A DNA stretch of 64,000 nucleotides from positions 62,193-126,192 of the forward strand of contig NZ_JGZR01000016.1 in the NCBI RefSeq assembly GCF_000741775.1, in the 5' to 3' direction. Position 1 is the stretch's first letter. Every line of letters starts with the position of its first letter. The DNA is from Bifidobacterium subtile. Lineage in GTDB: Bacteria > Actinomycetota > Actinomycetes > Actinomycetales > Bifidobacteriaceae. Positions 43,701 through 51,415 of the stretch are shown here, piece by piece. The position numbers and the translations under genes were made by a program. Below the pieces are notes generated by a model. The model was not told the DNA's origin. It was given only the letters and a program-made list of their open reading frames with translations, and did no database searches.

Positions 43701-44356
43701 CCGATGCAGACATTACTGTAACTGGTGACGATGGTATAGGGAACACTGCTCCGGTAGATGATTCCGGAAACTTCACCATCGAACTGCCACAAGGCCAGTA
43801 TGACGTGAGGGTCACGAAGGCTGGTTATGTGGATTGGACCAAGCAGGTGGATCTCACCAAAGATCAGCACATCACTATTTCGCTAACTAAGCCAACTGCG
43901 TCGACCACCGAATACCGTGCAGTGTTGACGTGGGGCGAGTATCCACGTGACGAGGATTCTCATTTGATTGGTACCGACGGCAGTGAATCGCCATATCACG
44001 TCTACTACCAGGATAAGGAAGCCTACGATTCGCAGGGCAATCTCATCGCCTGGCTGGATGTGGACGACACCACCAGCTACGGGCCGGAGACGCTCACCTT
44101 CGATGTAGCTTCGAGCGGTACCTATAGCTATTACGTGCATAACTATTCCGGGGAAGCTCCACTGAACACATCCGGGGCGGAGGTACGCCTGTACCGAGGA
44201 GATAAGCTGGTGAAGACATACGGTATTCCTGCTGATTGGTCCGATCAGAATATCTGGCGCGTGTTCTCCATCGTCAACGGGCAAGTGGCTGACTATGTCA
44301 ATCAGGATGTGGCATCTTCAAATCTGCGCAGTGCTCCATTGACACAGCAGAAGTAA
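40739..44356 (+). CDS. Large secreted multidomain surface protein, family unknown
   Basis: 1205 residues. A long signal peptide ends near AYAAD (residue about 45). Then come about 340 residues of repetitive beta-rich sequence, an Ig-like module near 395-490 (ITSPQDGSSIEIAQTGGITL..), an acidic Ser/Asp/Lys linker near 620-710, a beta-rich domain to about 950, a GGGTGGGTGGGSSGS linker, a carboxypeptidase-regulatory-like module near 970-1050 (ADITVTGDDG ... YDVRVTKAGYV), and a C-terminal module near 1057-1180 (YRAVLTWGEYPRDEDSHLIG) that resembles DUF2135/YfaP-type domains. No sorting motif or membrane anchor closes it. GGGGGAG before ATG 40739 gives the start. Base use is less GC-rich than the surroundings. 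Adhesion or glycan binding is only a guess. Confidence 0.8.
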   Translation: MFASLSKGAQRLPWFKKTAAIIVTSALAAAAGITAVPLNAYAADVSSVGKSVSYAVAKRVPAVESQIGVRAVPVDAKGVVALPGTDGYDSALLRISAFAPKKDIVFNVAGSAALAVPSGRDASATVLAPISGGKAEISASAAVNARVEVLATFKNDSKTPGATNVVSKPVSRGTTRLGAKQSVGVTGLGGVPTIDVRAAYVTADINLSKSGTVTVADQQLQLPQGHTTVSTIVVPDAEEGDVQLQSSAEGTVAFTVRGWVSGSAVNTDHANVTGSYVPVNDVDWSHGSAKADKDGSVAVPGSSDRALSIALVSATKSDSSAGTSRTFLDVGEDIAGRSQGILVDRKLGAAPQLEVVESSASQAAVSVRGDPVDTEVLTLGDILGQPGNKGSVKLAITSPQDGSSIEIAQTGGITLKGTVSSQSSIDRVEVYGNSTKIGTADVSYTSNGPAWSIPVASPQSQNVTYKAVAIARDGAQTDATINTQVTLPDADDTVINPDAVVVDPNSPDNPVLGVSDNSVTFANQPSFDLNKVIVAGVGDKAPEGFLRRVVAIDHTDAGWVVTTKPATLTEVFTQANIDHTQAALNNDTTLVNNENTDPDVVVEDGDQQPASIVPVDQLDLSDPVDSSTPNPQPQARSGLKAQSQDASSSEGEGPEVGVKSSFKVTLPGEDAPHSGDQDADKATDFSKKSDGDKEAKDKAKLTGGLAISVENSLTLGIRFKLKVDVTWNWFVPSATLKEFRSTIYGKVKESASISVFGKVEKTFVKKDFVSLHTPAITFSIGPIPIVIKTDESLSFALKGSGELSLEDSYEYKKSFEKGVEFFNGSWQAVDENHDSGKKSDPCVPDGYDEKLSGKLTAEAGITADVKSLLYDVVGPQVEAGAKVVATLEVSTGAQDNYNVKFDLDGVGTVAAKIAVTVPVIDMTIEDWTLDEVSVTKHLLRLSRSSDRTCPANSGIGGGTGGGTGGGSSGSIYQLTGSLSDASTGDPLTDADITVTGDDGIGNTAPVDDSGNFTIELPQGQYDVRVTKAGYVDWTKQVDLTKDQHITISLTKPTASTTEYRAVLTWGEYPRDEDSHLIGTDGSESPYHVYYQDKEAYDSQGNLIAWLDVDDTTSYGPETLTFDVASSGTYSYYVHNYSGEAPLNTSGAEVRLYRGDKLVKTYGIPADWSDQNIWRVFSIVNGQVADYVNQDVASSNLRSAPLTQQK

Positions 44357-44390
44357 CGGGACAACACCCTACAAATAACTATGGGAGTAT

Positions 44391-44434
44391 GGGGTGGGCA
44401 TCGTTGTAAGACTGTTGTCCACCCCCTCTGCGTT
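44391..44434 (+). terminator. Rho-independent terminator of the surface-protein operon
   Basis: GGGGTGGGCA (44391-44400) pairs with TGTCCACCCC (44416-44425) except one position, followed by CTCTGCGTTTTT. Position, 35 bases after the stop, fits. Confidence 0.75.
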
Positions 44435-44587
44435 TTTATGGCGCTTGTGGAAATTGTGCCGCGAACAGGCGTCTTAGAAAACTGCGAGGAAACTGAGGGG
44501 GAGTAGATTGAAGGGGTGCTGATGATAATCGCAGATTGTTGTGAATAAGGTGGATCGGGTCTCAAAGAGCTCAACGAACTAATTGAG

Positions 44588-45626
44588 TTGCACAATGCTG
44601 ACAAGATCGTCACCTTGGGGATGCACCAACTCAATCGGGTCTACGATCATCTCCAGGAAGAGCAGGGGAACCTGACCCGAGTCGCTCAGAACCTGAACAC
44701 GAAACGGGATCCGTTGACAAGCATGGCCAAACTGGACAGTGAAACTTTCGACTTTCAGCAATGCGATGATCTCGACGTCGAGGCAACGTTGAGATTCGTA
44801 CCGGAGAGTGGGTGCCCGTCAGTCTGTCACTACACGAAGTTGGAGTGTTCTCCCAGCTGCAGCAGAGGCATATTGCACCATGACTACGTTGAATGAACGA
44901 CTCCACTACGAGTAGCTCCGGCGACCATCGAGATCAGTACTGCATACGAACTCACATTCACAGACGATGAAAACGCGACCGATGATTCCTGGATCTTGGA
45001 AGCGAAATCCTTCAACACTGACGCGGCAAGTCTGCGTCTCGGACTCACAGTTGGTGATGACGATGTTAGCGCCAGCGAATTTGATGACGACGTCGATCCA
45101 GCAATGCTGGCTTCGTTCGGGGCATCAACCTCCGACCTGTTCACCACTTTGGCCGCACTAGCCCAGTGGGATTCCTTTGACGAGGATCGGACAGCCGCAC
45201 TTACCTCAAGAATCCGGGTCCAAGACAATCTCGCGCGTAAAACCCGGAGACCAAACTCGACTGGGCGTACCAAAGGTGACGACAGAGATCGACCTTGTCT
45301 GTGGACGCAACGGGGATCCGAACATCTGGCTGATCGAAGCGAAGGACCCGGTATCGGTCTATGGCTTTGCAGAGACAGCACGAGAGTTGCGGACGTTCTA
45401 CAGCGACTCTAAGACCAAAGGTCCAATCAAACCTTGCTACGCAACTCAGCTGTCGCGCCCGTACAAGGTACTCACCGAAACACAATTTCTCGCCACACTC
45501 GGTGATACTTATAAAAAACCACCACTGGCACCGGCGAGCCTACGCGGAATTATTAAAAGGTCAGATCAGCAACGGCTTGCAAACCTCCTTAATTATCGTG
45601 TGCAAGAGTGTTCTCCCAAAAGATGA
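44588..45626 (+). pseudogene. Frameshifted protein with a PD-(D/E)XK-nuclease-like stretch
   Basis: No single frame is open, but pieces in different frames read well: HNADKIVTLGMHQLNRVYDH (44588-), LRLGLTVGDDDVSASEFDDD ... LFTTLAALAQWDSFDED (44996-45240), and after a frame change near 45240, VTTEIDLVCGRNGDPNIWLI then EAKDPVSVYGF to 45626. The E-I-D ... I-E-A-K pattern is that of PD-(D/E)XK nucleases. At least two frame changes and stops near 44896 show a dead gene, about 1 kb long. It lies in the island between the surface operon and the HTH fragment. Confidence 0.6.
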
Positions 45627-45721
45627 AACCCACTTAGCGTCACAACTCCTGAGACCTAGTGTGCATGTCTAGAAGTCAACGAGAAGACCATCTCTAGTGG
45701 TTTTTTCCTATCGTGTGGTCG

Positions 45722-46195
45722 TTACCGTTTCGGTTGGCGTCCGGGCGGTCTGAGCACAGAGCCGCAGCCGACAATGCCTGCGCGCGCTCCCTCATAGCTG
45801 ATCCCGAGACGATCCGCGACGGCTCGGATGCCCAGGCCCTGCGTGTAAAGCCGGGCTGCTTCCTTGCGCACCTGCTCGGGCAGACCGTAGCGCCTCGTGG
45901 GCACCTCGGCCCGGCCCAGTATCTCGGTGACCCTGACCCGGTGGATGCCATAGCGCGCGGCGATGTCCTTGACCGCGTCACCTCTCTCATAGTCGGCGAC
46001 CACTTCAGCTCGATTCGGGAAGCTCAAACGGGTTTGAGACTGAGACGAATTTTCGGCCACCGGACCACGAACATCCGCCCGGACAGTCGGCCGGCGATGA
46101 GCGGCGAGTGGCCTGTTCCCGCGCAAAGTCCGGGAAATCAAGGCGACCAGAGCCTTGGAGTGGTTTGAGAAGCTCCTACGGAGGACCACGGACAA
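45722..46195 (-). CDS. Recombinase-like HTH protein or C-terminal fragment
   Basis: 157 residues. Two helix-turn-helix units follow one another: RAEVVADYERGDAVKDIAAR with YGIHRVRVTEIL, and RKEAARLYTQGLGIRAVADR with LGISYEGARAGI. This is the pattern at the C-terminal end of serine recombinases and of small IS-linked HTH proteins. The first 55 residues look unlike any domain and no ribosome site stands before the start, so the frame may be the tail of a broken recombinase. A GC-rich stem with a T-run (GGGTCTCCCGGGAGCCC, then TTTTTT, near 46205-46226) lies upstream on the plus strand. Confidence 0.55.
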   Translation of the reverse strand: MSVVLRRSFSNHSKALVALISRTLRGNRPLAAHRRPTVRADVRGPVAENSSQSQTRLSFPNRAEVVADYERGDAVKDIAARYGIHRVRVTEILGRAEVPTRRYGLPEQVRKEAARLYTQGLGIRAVADRLGISYEGARAGIVGCGSVLRPPGRQPKR

Positions 46196-46336
46196 GGTTT
46201 CCGGGGTCTCCCGGGAGCCCTTTTTTGGACGTTTACGGTTGGTTTTTTACGTTTTCGGGAGAGTTATAGCCCAAACGTGTTGGTATAACCTAGGTTTCGG
46301 GACCGATGAAATCGTATGATTGTTTCAGTCCGCAGC

Positions 46337-47872
46337 TCACACCGTTGCCCGCTGCCGAATGCCCGCCAGGCGCCGGAGAATCTCCACTGCCAGCTGCGTT
46401 TTCGGCATTTGCTGCAGACGCTCGGTATGCACCTGCTGATTCAGCACACCGTTGTCGTCGGCGCCATCATCATCAGCTCCGCCATTATTCTCACCACCGC
46501 TGCTACCCTTACCGTTGCCTGCCGGAGTCAGAATCGTGACGACATTGGTATCGGTCGCGAAACCTGCTCCGGGTTCGCGCAGATCATTCGCAACCAGCAT
46601 GTCGCAGCGCTTTGCGAGCAGCTTCTTGGCCGCATTATGAATCAGATCCTCGGTCTCCATCGCGAAGCCGCACAACGCCTGCGAGCCGTCAGTGCGCTGA
46701 TGCGCACCCAGCCACACGAGAATGTCCGGATTGGACACGAGCCGCACTGTCAGATCGGCGCGACCCTGCTTCTTGATTTTCTCGGCATCCGCATGCTCGG
46801 GCTGGAAATCGCCGACCGCAGCAGCCATGACTGCGATATCCGCCGACGCGAAACGCCGCTGCACAGCCTCGAACATATCCTCGGCGCTGAGCACCTGGAC
46901 CACATTCACGCCCGTCGGCTCGGGCAGTGCAACTGGCCCGGATACCAGCGTGACCGCTGCCCCCAATGCCTTGGCGGCCTGAGCGAGCGCATACCCCATT
47001 TTGCCGGTCGAATGGTTGGTGATGTAGCGCACCGGGTCGAGCGGCTCCTGCGTCGGACCGGCGGTGATCAGCGCGTTCAGGCCAGCAAGCGGCTGCTGGT
47101 CATTGCCACTGCCCCTGCCGTTGCCGTCAGTAGTCGCCTCGCCCACGGTATCGTCAGCATTTGTCTTGCTCACGATGCCCGTTACCTGCTCATCCCTGCC
47201 GAATTCGGGTGCGCAGGCACGCGATGATGTCTGCCCGCACTCACCCGCCGTCTCATAGCCCGACGGTGTCTGCGCCGACGCCCTCATCGGCACCGGCAAT
47301 GCCGCCTGCAGCATATCGACAATCGCGCGTTTGATGGTCGCGACATTGGCGAGCCGCCCCTTGCCGACGTCCTGGCACGCCAGGATTCCCGTCTCCGGCT
47401 CCACCAACCGATACCCGAACTGCCGGCAGACGGCGAGGTTGCGCTGCGTTGCCGGGTTCTCGTACATGTGCACATTCATCGCGGGGCACACCAGCTTCGG
47501 ACAGGTGGCGGCAAGCATCGTCGTGCTCAGATAATCGTCGGCCAAGCCTGCGGCCAGTTTGGCGATGATGTTCGCCGTTGCCGGCGCGATGACCGCGATA
47601 TCAGCCCATTTGGCATCTTCGATATGACTGACGCCCACGCCAAGATCATGATTGCCGGTGCCGTCGCCATCCATCGAGAGCGCGTATTCGGTTTCAGGGA
47701 ACATATCGGTCCGCGTCACGCTATGGGTCAGCGCGTCGAATGTCGCCGTGCCGACGAACTGCCGCGCCGCATCGGTCATGATGACGCGAACCCGGCAACC
47801 GGTTTTAGTCAGGTCGGAGGCGATCTGGCACGCCTTGAACGCCGCGATCGACCCCGTGACGCCGAGCAGCAC
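46337..47872 (-). CDS. coaBC: Bifunctional phosphopantothenoylcysteine decarboxylase / phosphopantothenate--cysteine ligase
   Basis: 511 residues; makes 4'-phosphopantetheine in coenzyme A synthesis. The FMN-dependent CoaC half has LLGVTGSIAAFKACQIASDL, APATANIIAKLAAGLADDYL and PAMNVHMYENPATQRNL (with the active-site His/Asn region); the CoaB half has ITAGPTQEPLDPVRYITNHS and TGKMGYALAQAA and the FAMETEDL line. Between and after these lie two low-complexity insertions (about 65 residues after LQAALP, and a Gly/Asp/Asn run near the end). The start is unresolved: the GTG at 47872 lies right at the first beta strand and has no ribosome site, while a TATGCT box points to ATG 47964 in another frame. 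Confidence 0.92.
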   Translation of the reverse strand: MLLGVTGSIAAFKACQIASDLTKTGCRVRVIMTDAARQFVGTATFDALTHSVTRTDMFPETEYALSMDGDGTGNHDLGVGVSHIEDAKWADIAVIAPATANIIAKLAAGLADDYLSTTMLAATCPKLVCPAMNVHMYENPATQRNLAVCRQFGYRLVEPETGILACQDVGKGRLANVATIKRAIVDMLQAALPVPMRASAQTPSGYETAGECGQTSSRACAPEFGRDEQVTGIVSKTNADDTVGEATTDGNGRGSGNDQQPLAGLNALITAGPTQEPLDPVRYITNHSTGKMGYALAQAAKALGAAVTLVSGPVALPEPTGVNVVQVLSAEDMFEAVQRRFASADIAVMAAAVGDFQPEHADAEKIKKQGRADLTVRLVSNPDILVWLGAHQRTDGSQALCGFAMETEDLIHNAAKKLLAKRCDMLVANDLREPGAGFATDTNVVTILTPAGNGKGSSGGENNGGADDDGADDNGVLNQQVHTERLQQMPKTQLAVEILRRLAGIRQRATV

Positions 47873-48247
47873 ATGCGGCGCACGATGCCGGAGCGATTGA
47901 TACGCGGCAACAATCGCACTGGCGCAGAACCAGCAGAGTCGTCAGAACCCTCAGAACCATCCATATCGGCAAGCATACTCACACGCTCTCCCGCGGATTA
48001 CGCTCGGTTCTCAGCGAAACAAGGGGGCGCGTGACTGCTGGGCTCAGGAGCGAGCACGCTGCGAGCCAAACGTGCAGCAGCCTACGTTTGCCGTCGGCAA
48101 TGCATCTGCAACGCGGCAGTGCCGACATCACAACATTCGCACAAACTTCATCACCATGCGGGGGTTGTGACGCGCCTCCGACTCAGCAACAGCAGCCGCC
48201 CAGTACAACTTCCGCCCGGCGCAGATACTGTTCAGCACAACCTTCAT
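47873..48247. other. Gap between coaBC and the MalY-like gene
   Basis: 375 bases. AGCATA at 47972-47977 (minus strand TATGCT) stands 7 bases before an ATG at 47964, in a frame other than coaBC. Reading on in the coaBC frame upstream gives IVAAYQSLRHRAPH before VLLGVTGS, which looks coded. The rest shows no gene or repeat. Confidence 0.45.
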
Positions 48248-49462
48248 TCATGCGTTGAAAACGTAGCGACTCAGCCGCGACATGGCCTCTTTCACCAGGC
48301 TCAATGGCAGCGCGAGGTTCACTCGCAGCGCGCAGGGAGCGTGGAACTGGCGGCCGTCCTGCACAGCCACGCCGACATCCCATGCTCGGTGAAGAAGGCC
48401 GTCCAAATCCATGCCATGTTCGGCGCACCACTTGGTGCAACCCAGCAGCAGCATGTATGTGCCTTCGGGCTTGAACACATCGACCCCGGCGAAATGCTCG
48501 GCGATGTAGTCGCAGGCGTAATCCACATTGTCCGCCAGCACTGCGCGCAGCTCGTCAAGCCATGCGTGGCCCTCGGACGAATACGCGCCGACCAACGCAT
48601 GCATCGAGAGCACATTCATCTCGTTATAGTGCGACTTCGCGCCCTTCGACACCACGCGGTCGCGCAGCGCCGGATTATAGATAATATGGTAGCTGCCGAC
48701 GAGTCCGGCCAGATTGAAGGTCTTGCTTGGCGCGTAGAAGGCCGCCGTCCGGTTTCGCGCATCCTCGTTCACCGATTGAGTTGGGATATGCTTGTGGTCG
48801 CCCAAGGTCAGATCGGACCAGATTTCGTCGGAGATCACCACGCAATCGTTGGCCCGGTACACCTCCATCGCCCGCTCGATCTCCCAACGCTCCCAGACGC
48901 GACCACACGGGTTGTGCGGGCTGCAGAACACCGCCACATGGATATGATTTTCCTTGAGCCTGCGATCCATGTCCTCGAAGTCCATGCGCCACACGCCCTG
49001 CTCATCCCGGACCAGCGGGCTGTGCACGATGCGGTAGCCATTCGATTCGATGCTGCCGGTGAAGCCGACGTAGGTCGGGCTGTGCAGGAGCACCGCGTCG
49101 CCGGGCGCGGCGAAGGAGGTCAGCGTGGAAATCACGCCGCCGAGCACGCCGTTCTCGTAGCCGATGGCCTCGCTGGTGAGCCCTTCAACGCCGTTGCGGG
49201 TGCGCTGCCAGTCGATGATCGCATTGAAATACTCATCGGTAGGCTCGAAATAGCCGAAGGCCGGGTGCTGCGCCCGCGTGATGATCGCGTCCGTAATCGT
49301 GGGGACCGTAGCGAAATTCATATCCGCCACCCACATGGGAATCGCATCGAAACCGTCCTGCGGCGCGTCAGGCGCGATGCCCCAATGCGCCCCGCCCAAG
49401 CCATCCACCGCGAGCGCATCCTTGCCGTGACGATCGATGATCGAAGTGAAATCGTATGTCAT
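48248..49462 (-). CDS. MalY/PatB-type aminotransferase (cystathionine beta-lyase)
   Basis: 404 residues, fold type I PLP enzyme. AIPMWVADMNFATVPTITDA is the MalY/PatB start motif; SPTYVGF and FCSPHNPCGRVW bind substrate and cofactor; ISDEIWSDL holds the Asp that pairs with the PLP ring; the Schiff-base lysine is K247 in YAPSKTFNLAG; LRVNLALP ends with the substrate-carboxylate Arg. These enzymes split cystathionine or other C-S bonds to give homocysteine/thiols, pyruvate and ammonia. The start at 49462 matches the family; the frame stays open for about 100 codons more but without family sequence. Confidence 0.9.
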   Translation of the reverse strand: MTYDFTSIIDRHGKDALAVDGLGGAHWGIAPDAPQDGFDAIPMWVADMNFATVPTITDAIITRAQHPAFGYFEPTDEYFNAIIDWQRTRNGVEGLTSEAIGYENGVLGGVISTLTSFAAPGDAVLLHSPTYVGFTGSIESNGYRIVHSPLVRDEQGVWRMDFEDMDRRLKENHIHVAVFCSPHNPCGRVWERWEIERAMEVYRANDCVVISDEIWSDLTLGDHKHIPTQSVNEDARNRTAAFYAPSKTFNLAGLVGSYHIIYNPALRDRVVSKGAKSHYNEMNVLSMHALVGAYSSEGHAWLDELRAVLADNVDYACDYIAEHFAGVDVFKPEGTYMLLLGCTKWCAEHGMDLDGLLHRAWDVGVAVQDGRQFHAPCALRVNLALPLSLVKEAMSRLSRYVFNA

Positions 49463-49888
49463 GCCTGTTTTCCAGTCCTTACTCTTATTGGCTTCTGCCT
49501 TACGGCTATTGCGCCGTTTCCCGCCTGCGTCCCTGCCCTCGTACCGCTGCCGCTCTCTTCGCGCCGCGCGCTGCTGCCAGCATCCGCTGTCATCGTCTGC
49601 CTGCGAATCACGCCACCCACTGTACTGGGGACAGGAACCAAAGTCGCCTGCGGGCACTGCGGCCTTGCGGTCGAACATAGTGGAGATTATACGAGGTACG
49701 TTACGCAGTTGATTCATCGCCAGTGTCGCCATCATCATCACCGTCGCCGCGCACAATCCGGGAGTTCCGCGCAGACGACTCCGCGCTCGAAGCCTGCACG
49801 GGCCAGCTCAGCCAGCTCAGCCACCGTGACGCGGCGCCCTCTATCGCGACCCAGCACAACCCAGCGTGCCAGGTCGTCAGCCTCTTAT
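49463..49888. other. Gene-free gap
   Basis: 426 bases between the MalY-like start and the permease remnant. It must hold the MalY promoter; no clear box was found. No repeat or small gene seen. Confidence 0.45.
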
Positions 49889-50182
49889 TTATTTCACGCC
49901 ATCAGAGCGATGCCGGGTCCAGAAGACGACGCGCGACTGAGCAAACGCGATAAGCCCGGTCAGAATGAGGCCCATCACGGCGAGCACGATGATGACCGCG
50001 TAGGATCCGGCGATGTTGAACTGGTAATTGTAGAGCAGGATGCGAGCGCCAAGGCCGGTTTTGGCTCCGATGAACTCGCCGACGATTGCGCCGACAAGCG
50101 CGAGCAGCATGTCTGTTTTGAGTCCGGAGAATATATATGGCAGCGCGTTAGGCACTTTGACGCGGCGGAAGACCTGCCATCG
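49889..50182 (-). pseudogene. ABC permease remnant (SsuC/TauC/ThiX-type), C-terminal third
   Basis: The frame reads WQVFRRVKVPNALPYIFSGL then KTDMLLALVGAIVGEFIGAK and TGLGARILLYNYQFNIAGSY, ending VVFWTRHRSDGVK. This is the last 97 residues of a binding-protein-dependent permease, starting inside the EAA loop that would normally be preceded by four helices. Upstream of about 50182 the frame changes to unrelated sequence and 20 bases later the hydrolase gene ends. No ATPase or binding protein of this system is nearby, so it is a leftover of a deleted operon. Confidence 0.8.
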
Positions 50183-50201
50183 GCCGCCACACCGCAGATC
50201 G

Positions 50202-51296
50202 CTAGGGCCGTTCCGCCGTATCCACCGCACCGAGATCGGCAAATGCCAAACCGTCTGCCGAGTCGTCGAGGAAGTCGAACAGCGTATCGAGATACGGAGC
50301 AAGCACCCGATTGGGCATGGTGAAAATGCTGTGCACCGAGTCGTCGAAACGCACTAGGCGCAGGTCGCCTCCCGCATCCGCGACCTGCCTGGCGAAACGG
50401 TTCTCCGCCTCGTTGAGCACCCAGATGTCCTTGCCGGCCTGGCAGAGCAGCGTCGGGGTTTCGAGCCGCTCGCACGACGAGGGCTTAAGCGCCTCGCGCG
50501 AGAGCTTCACCGCCTCGCGCACCCACCCGTATGTGGGCGAATAGGTGTAGTAATGCTTGTCGGCGAGGCGCTGGTCGTAGCACCACCGCATCCGTGCCTC
50601 GCTGGCGTCTTCCTCGCCTTGCATATTGAATTCCACGGGGAAGCTGCCATGCCCGAGTGCCACATGCTTCCCTAGCCCTACGCCGCATGCCACTGCCATC
50701 AGCGGACCAGTCAGCCACATAGCCATGCCCGTCTGCGGAGCGAGCATCGGGCTGGAAAGCACCGCCTTGTCGAACAGCGACGGATGGCGCTCCATCGCGA
50801 TGGCCCCGATGCCACCTCCCATGGAATGGGAGAACAGGCCAAGCGGGCGATCGCCGGCGTATTCCCTGCCCACAGTTTGCGTGAACTGCGCCAGATCGGC
50901 GGCATAACGACGATAATCATCGATCCACACCAGCGCGGGATCGTTGATGTCACGCGGCGAGTAACCATGCCCGCGATGCTCGAGCACGCACACCGAGTAG
51001 CCCTGACACAGGAAATACCAGATCATTTCGCTGTATCGCGTGGCGAATTCCGTGAAACCGTGCGAGACGACCACAGTGCCACGCAGCCGCGCCACGACGC
51101 CGTCGATGTTCAGCGCGGCGAATTTCGTCGCATCGTAGCACCGGTAATGCAGCTTGCCCGGCGAAGGCGCCGGCTGGAGGTCAGCGGCTTCGGCCGGCTC
51201 CATCCAGCCCTCGTCGCAGCATCGGGCCAGCGCGGGCAACACTGTGTCCCGCATCTCGCCCGCATAGTTCGTTTCATCGATCAGCGGCATCTGCAT
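50202..51296 (-). CDS. Alpha/beta hydrolase, lysophospholipase/monoacylglycerol-lipase type
   Basis: 364 residues of the Hydrolase_4/PldB group. GTVVVSHGFTEFATRYSEMI and LEHRGHGYSPR mark the oxyanion part; the nucleophile elbow is LGLFSHSMGGGIGA, with Ser instead of the first Gly; the Asp is in CQAGKDIWV and the His in DSVHSIF. No signal peptide, so probably cytosolic or membrane-near. GGATGAAGG precedes ATG 51296. The C-terminal end lies 20 bases from the broken permease gene, so the last residues may have been altered by that deletion. Confidence 0.85.
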   Translation of the reverse strand: MQMPLIDETNYAGEMRDTVLPALARCCDEGWMEPAEAADLQPAPSPGKLHYRCYDATKFAALNIDGVVARLRGTVVVSHGFTEFATRYSEMIWYFLCQGYSVCVLEHRGHGYSPRDINDPALVWIDDYRRYAADLAQFTQTVGREYAGDRPLGLFSHSMGGGIGAIAMERHPSLFDKAVLSSPMLAPQTGMAMWLTGPLMAVACGVGLGKHVALGHGSFPVEFNMQGEEDASEARMRWCYDQRLADKHYYTYSPTYGWVREAVKLSREALKPSSCERLETPTLLCQAGKDIWVLNEAENRFARQVADAGGDLRLVRFDDSVHSIFTMPNRVLAPYLDTLFDFLDDSADGLAFADLGAVDTAERP

Positions 51297-51415
51297 GCCT
51301 TCATCCTAATCGCCAAGGTGCGCAAAAGCCGTTGCATCGACGCGCGGTACACGCCTTCGCATGGCCGACTTGAGCATGCATGTCTCCGGTCGTTGCGGGC
51401 CGGCGAAGGACGATA

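Noticed and set aside
45713..46168. Plus-strand frame opposite the HTH fragment
   Set aside because: The minus strand shows two good helix-turn-helix units; the plus-strand product has no recognisable feature.
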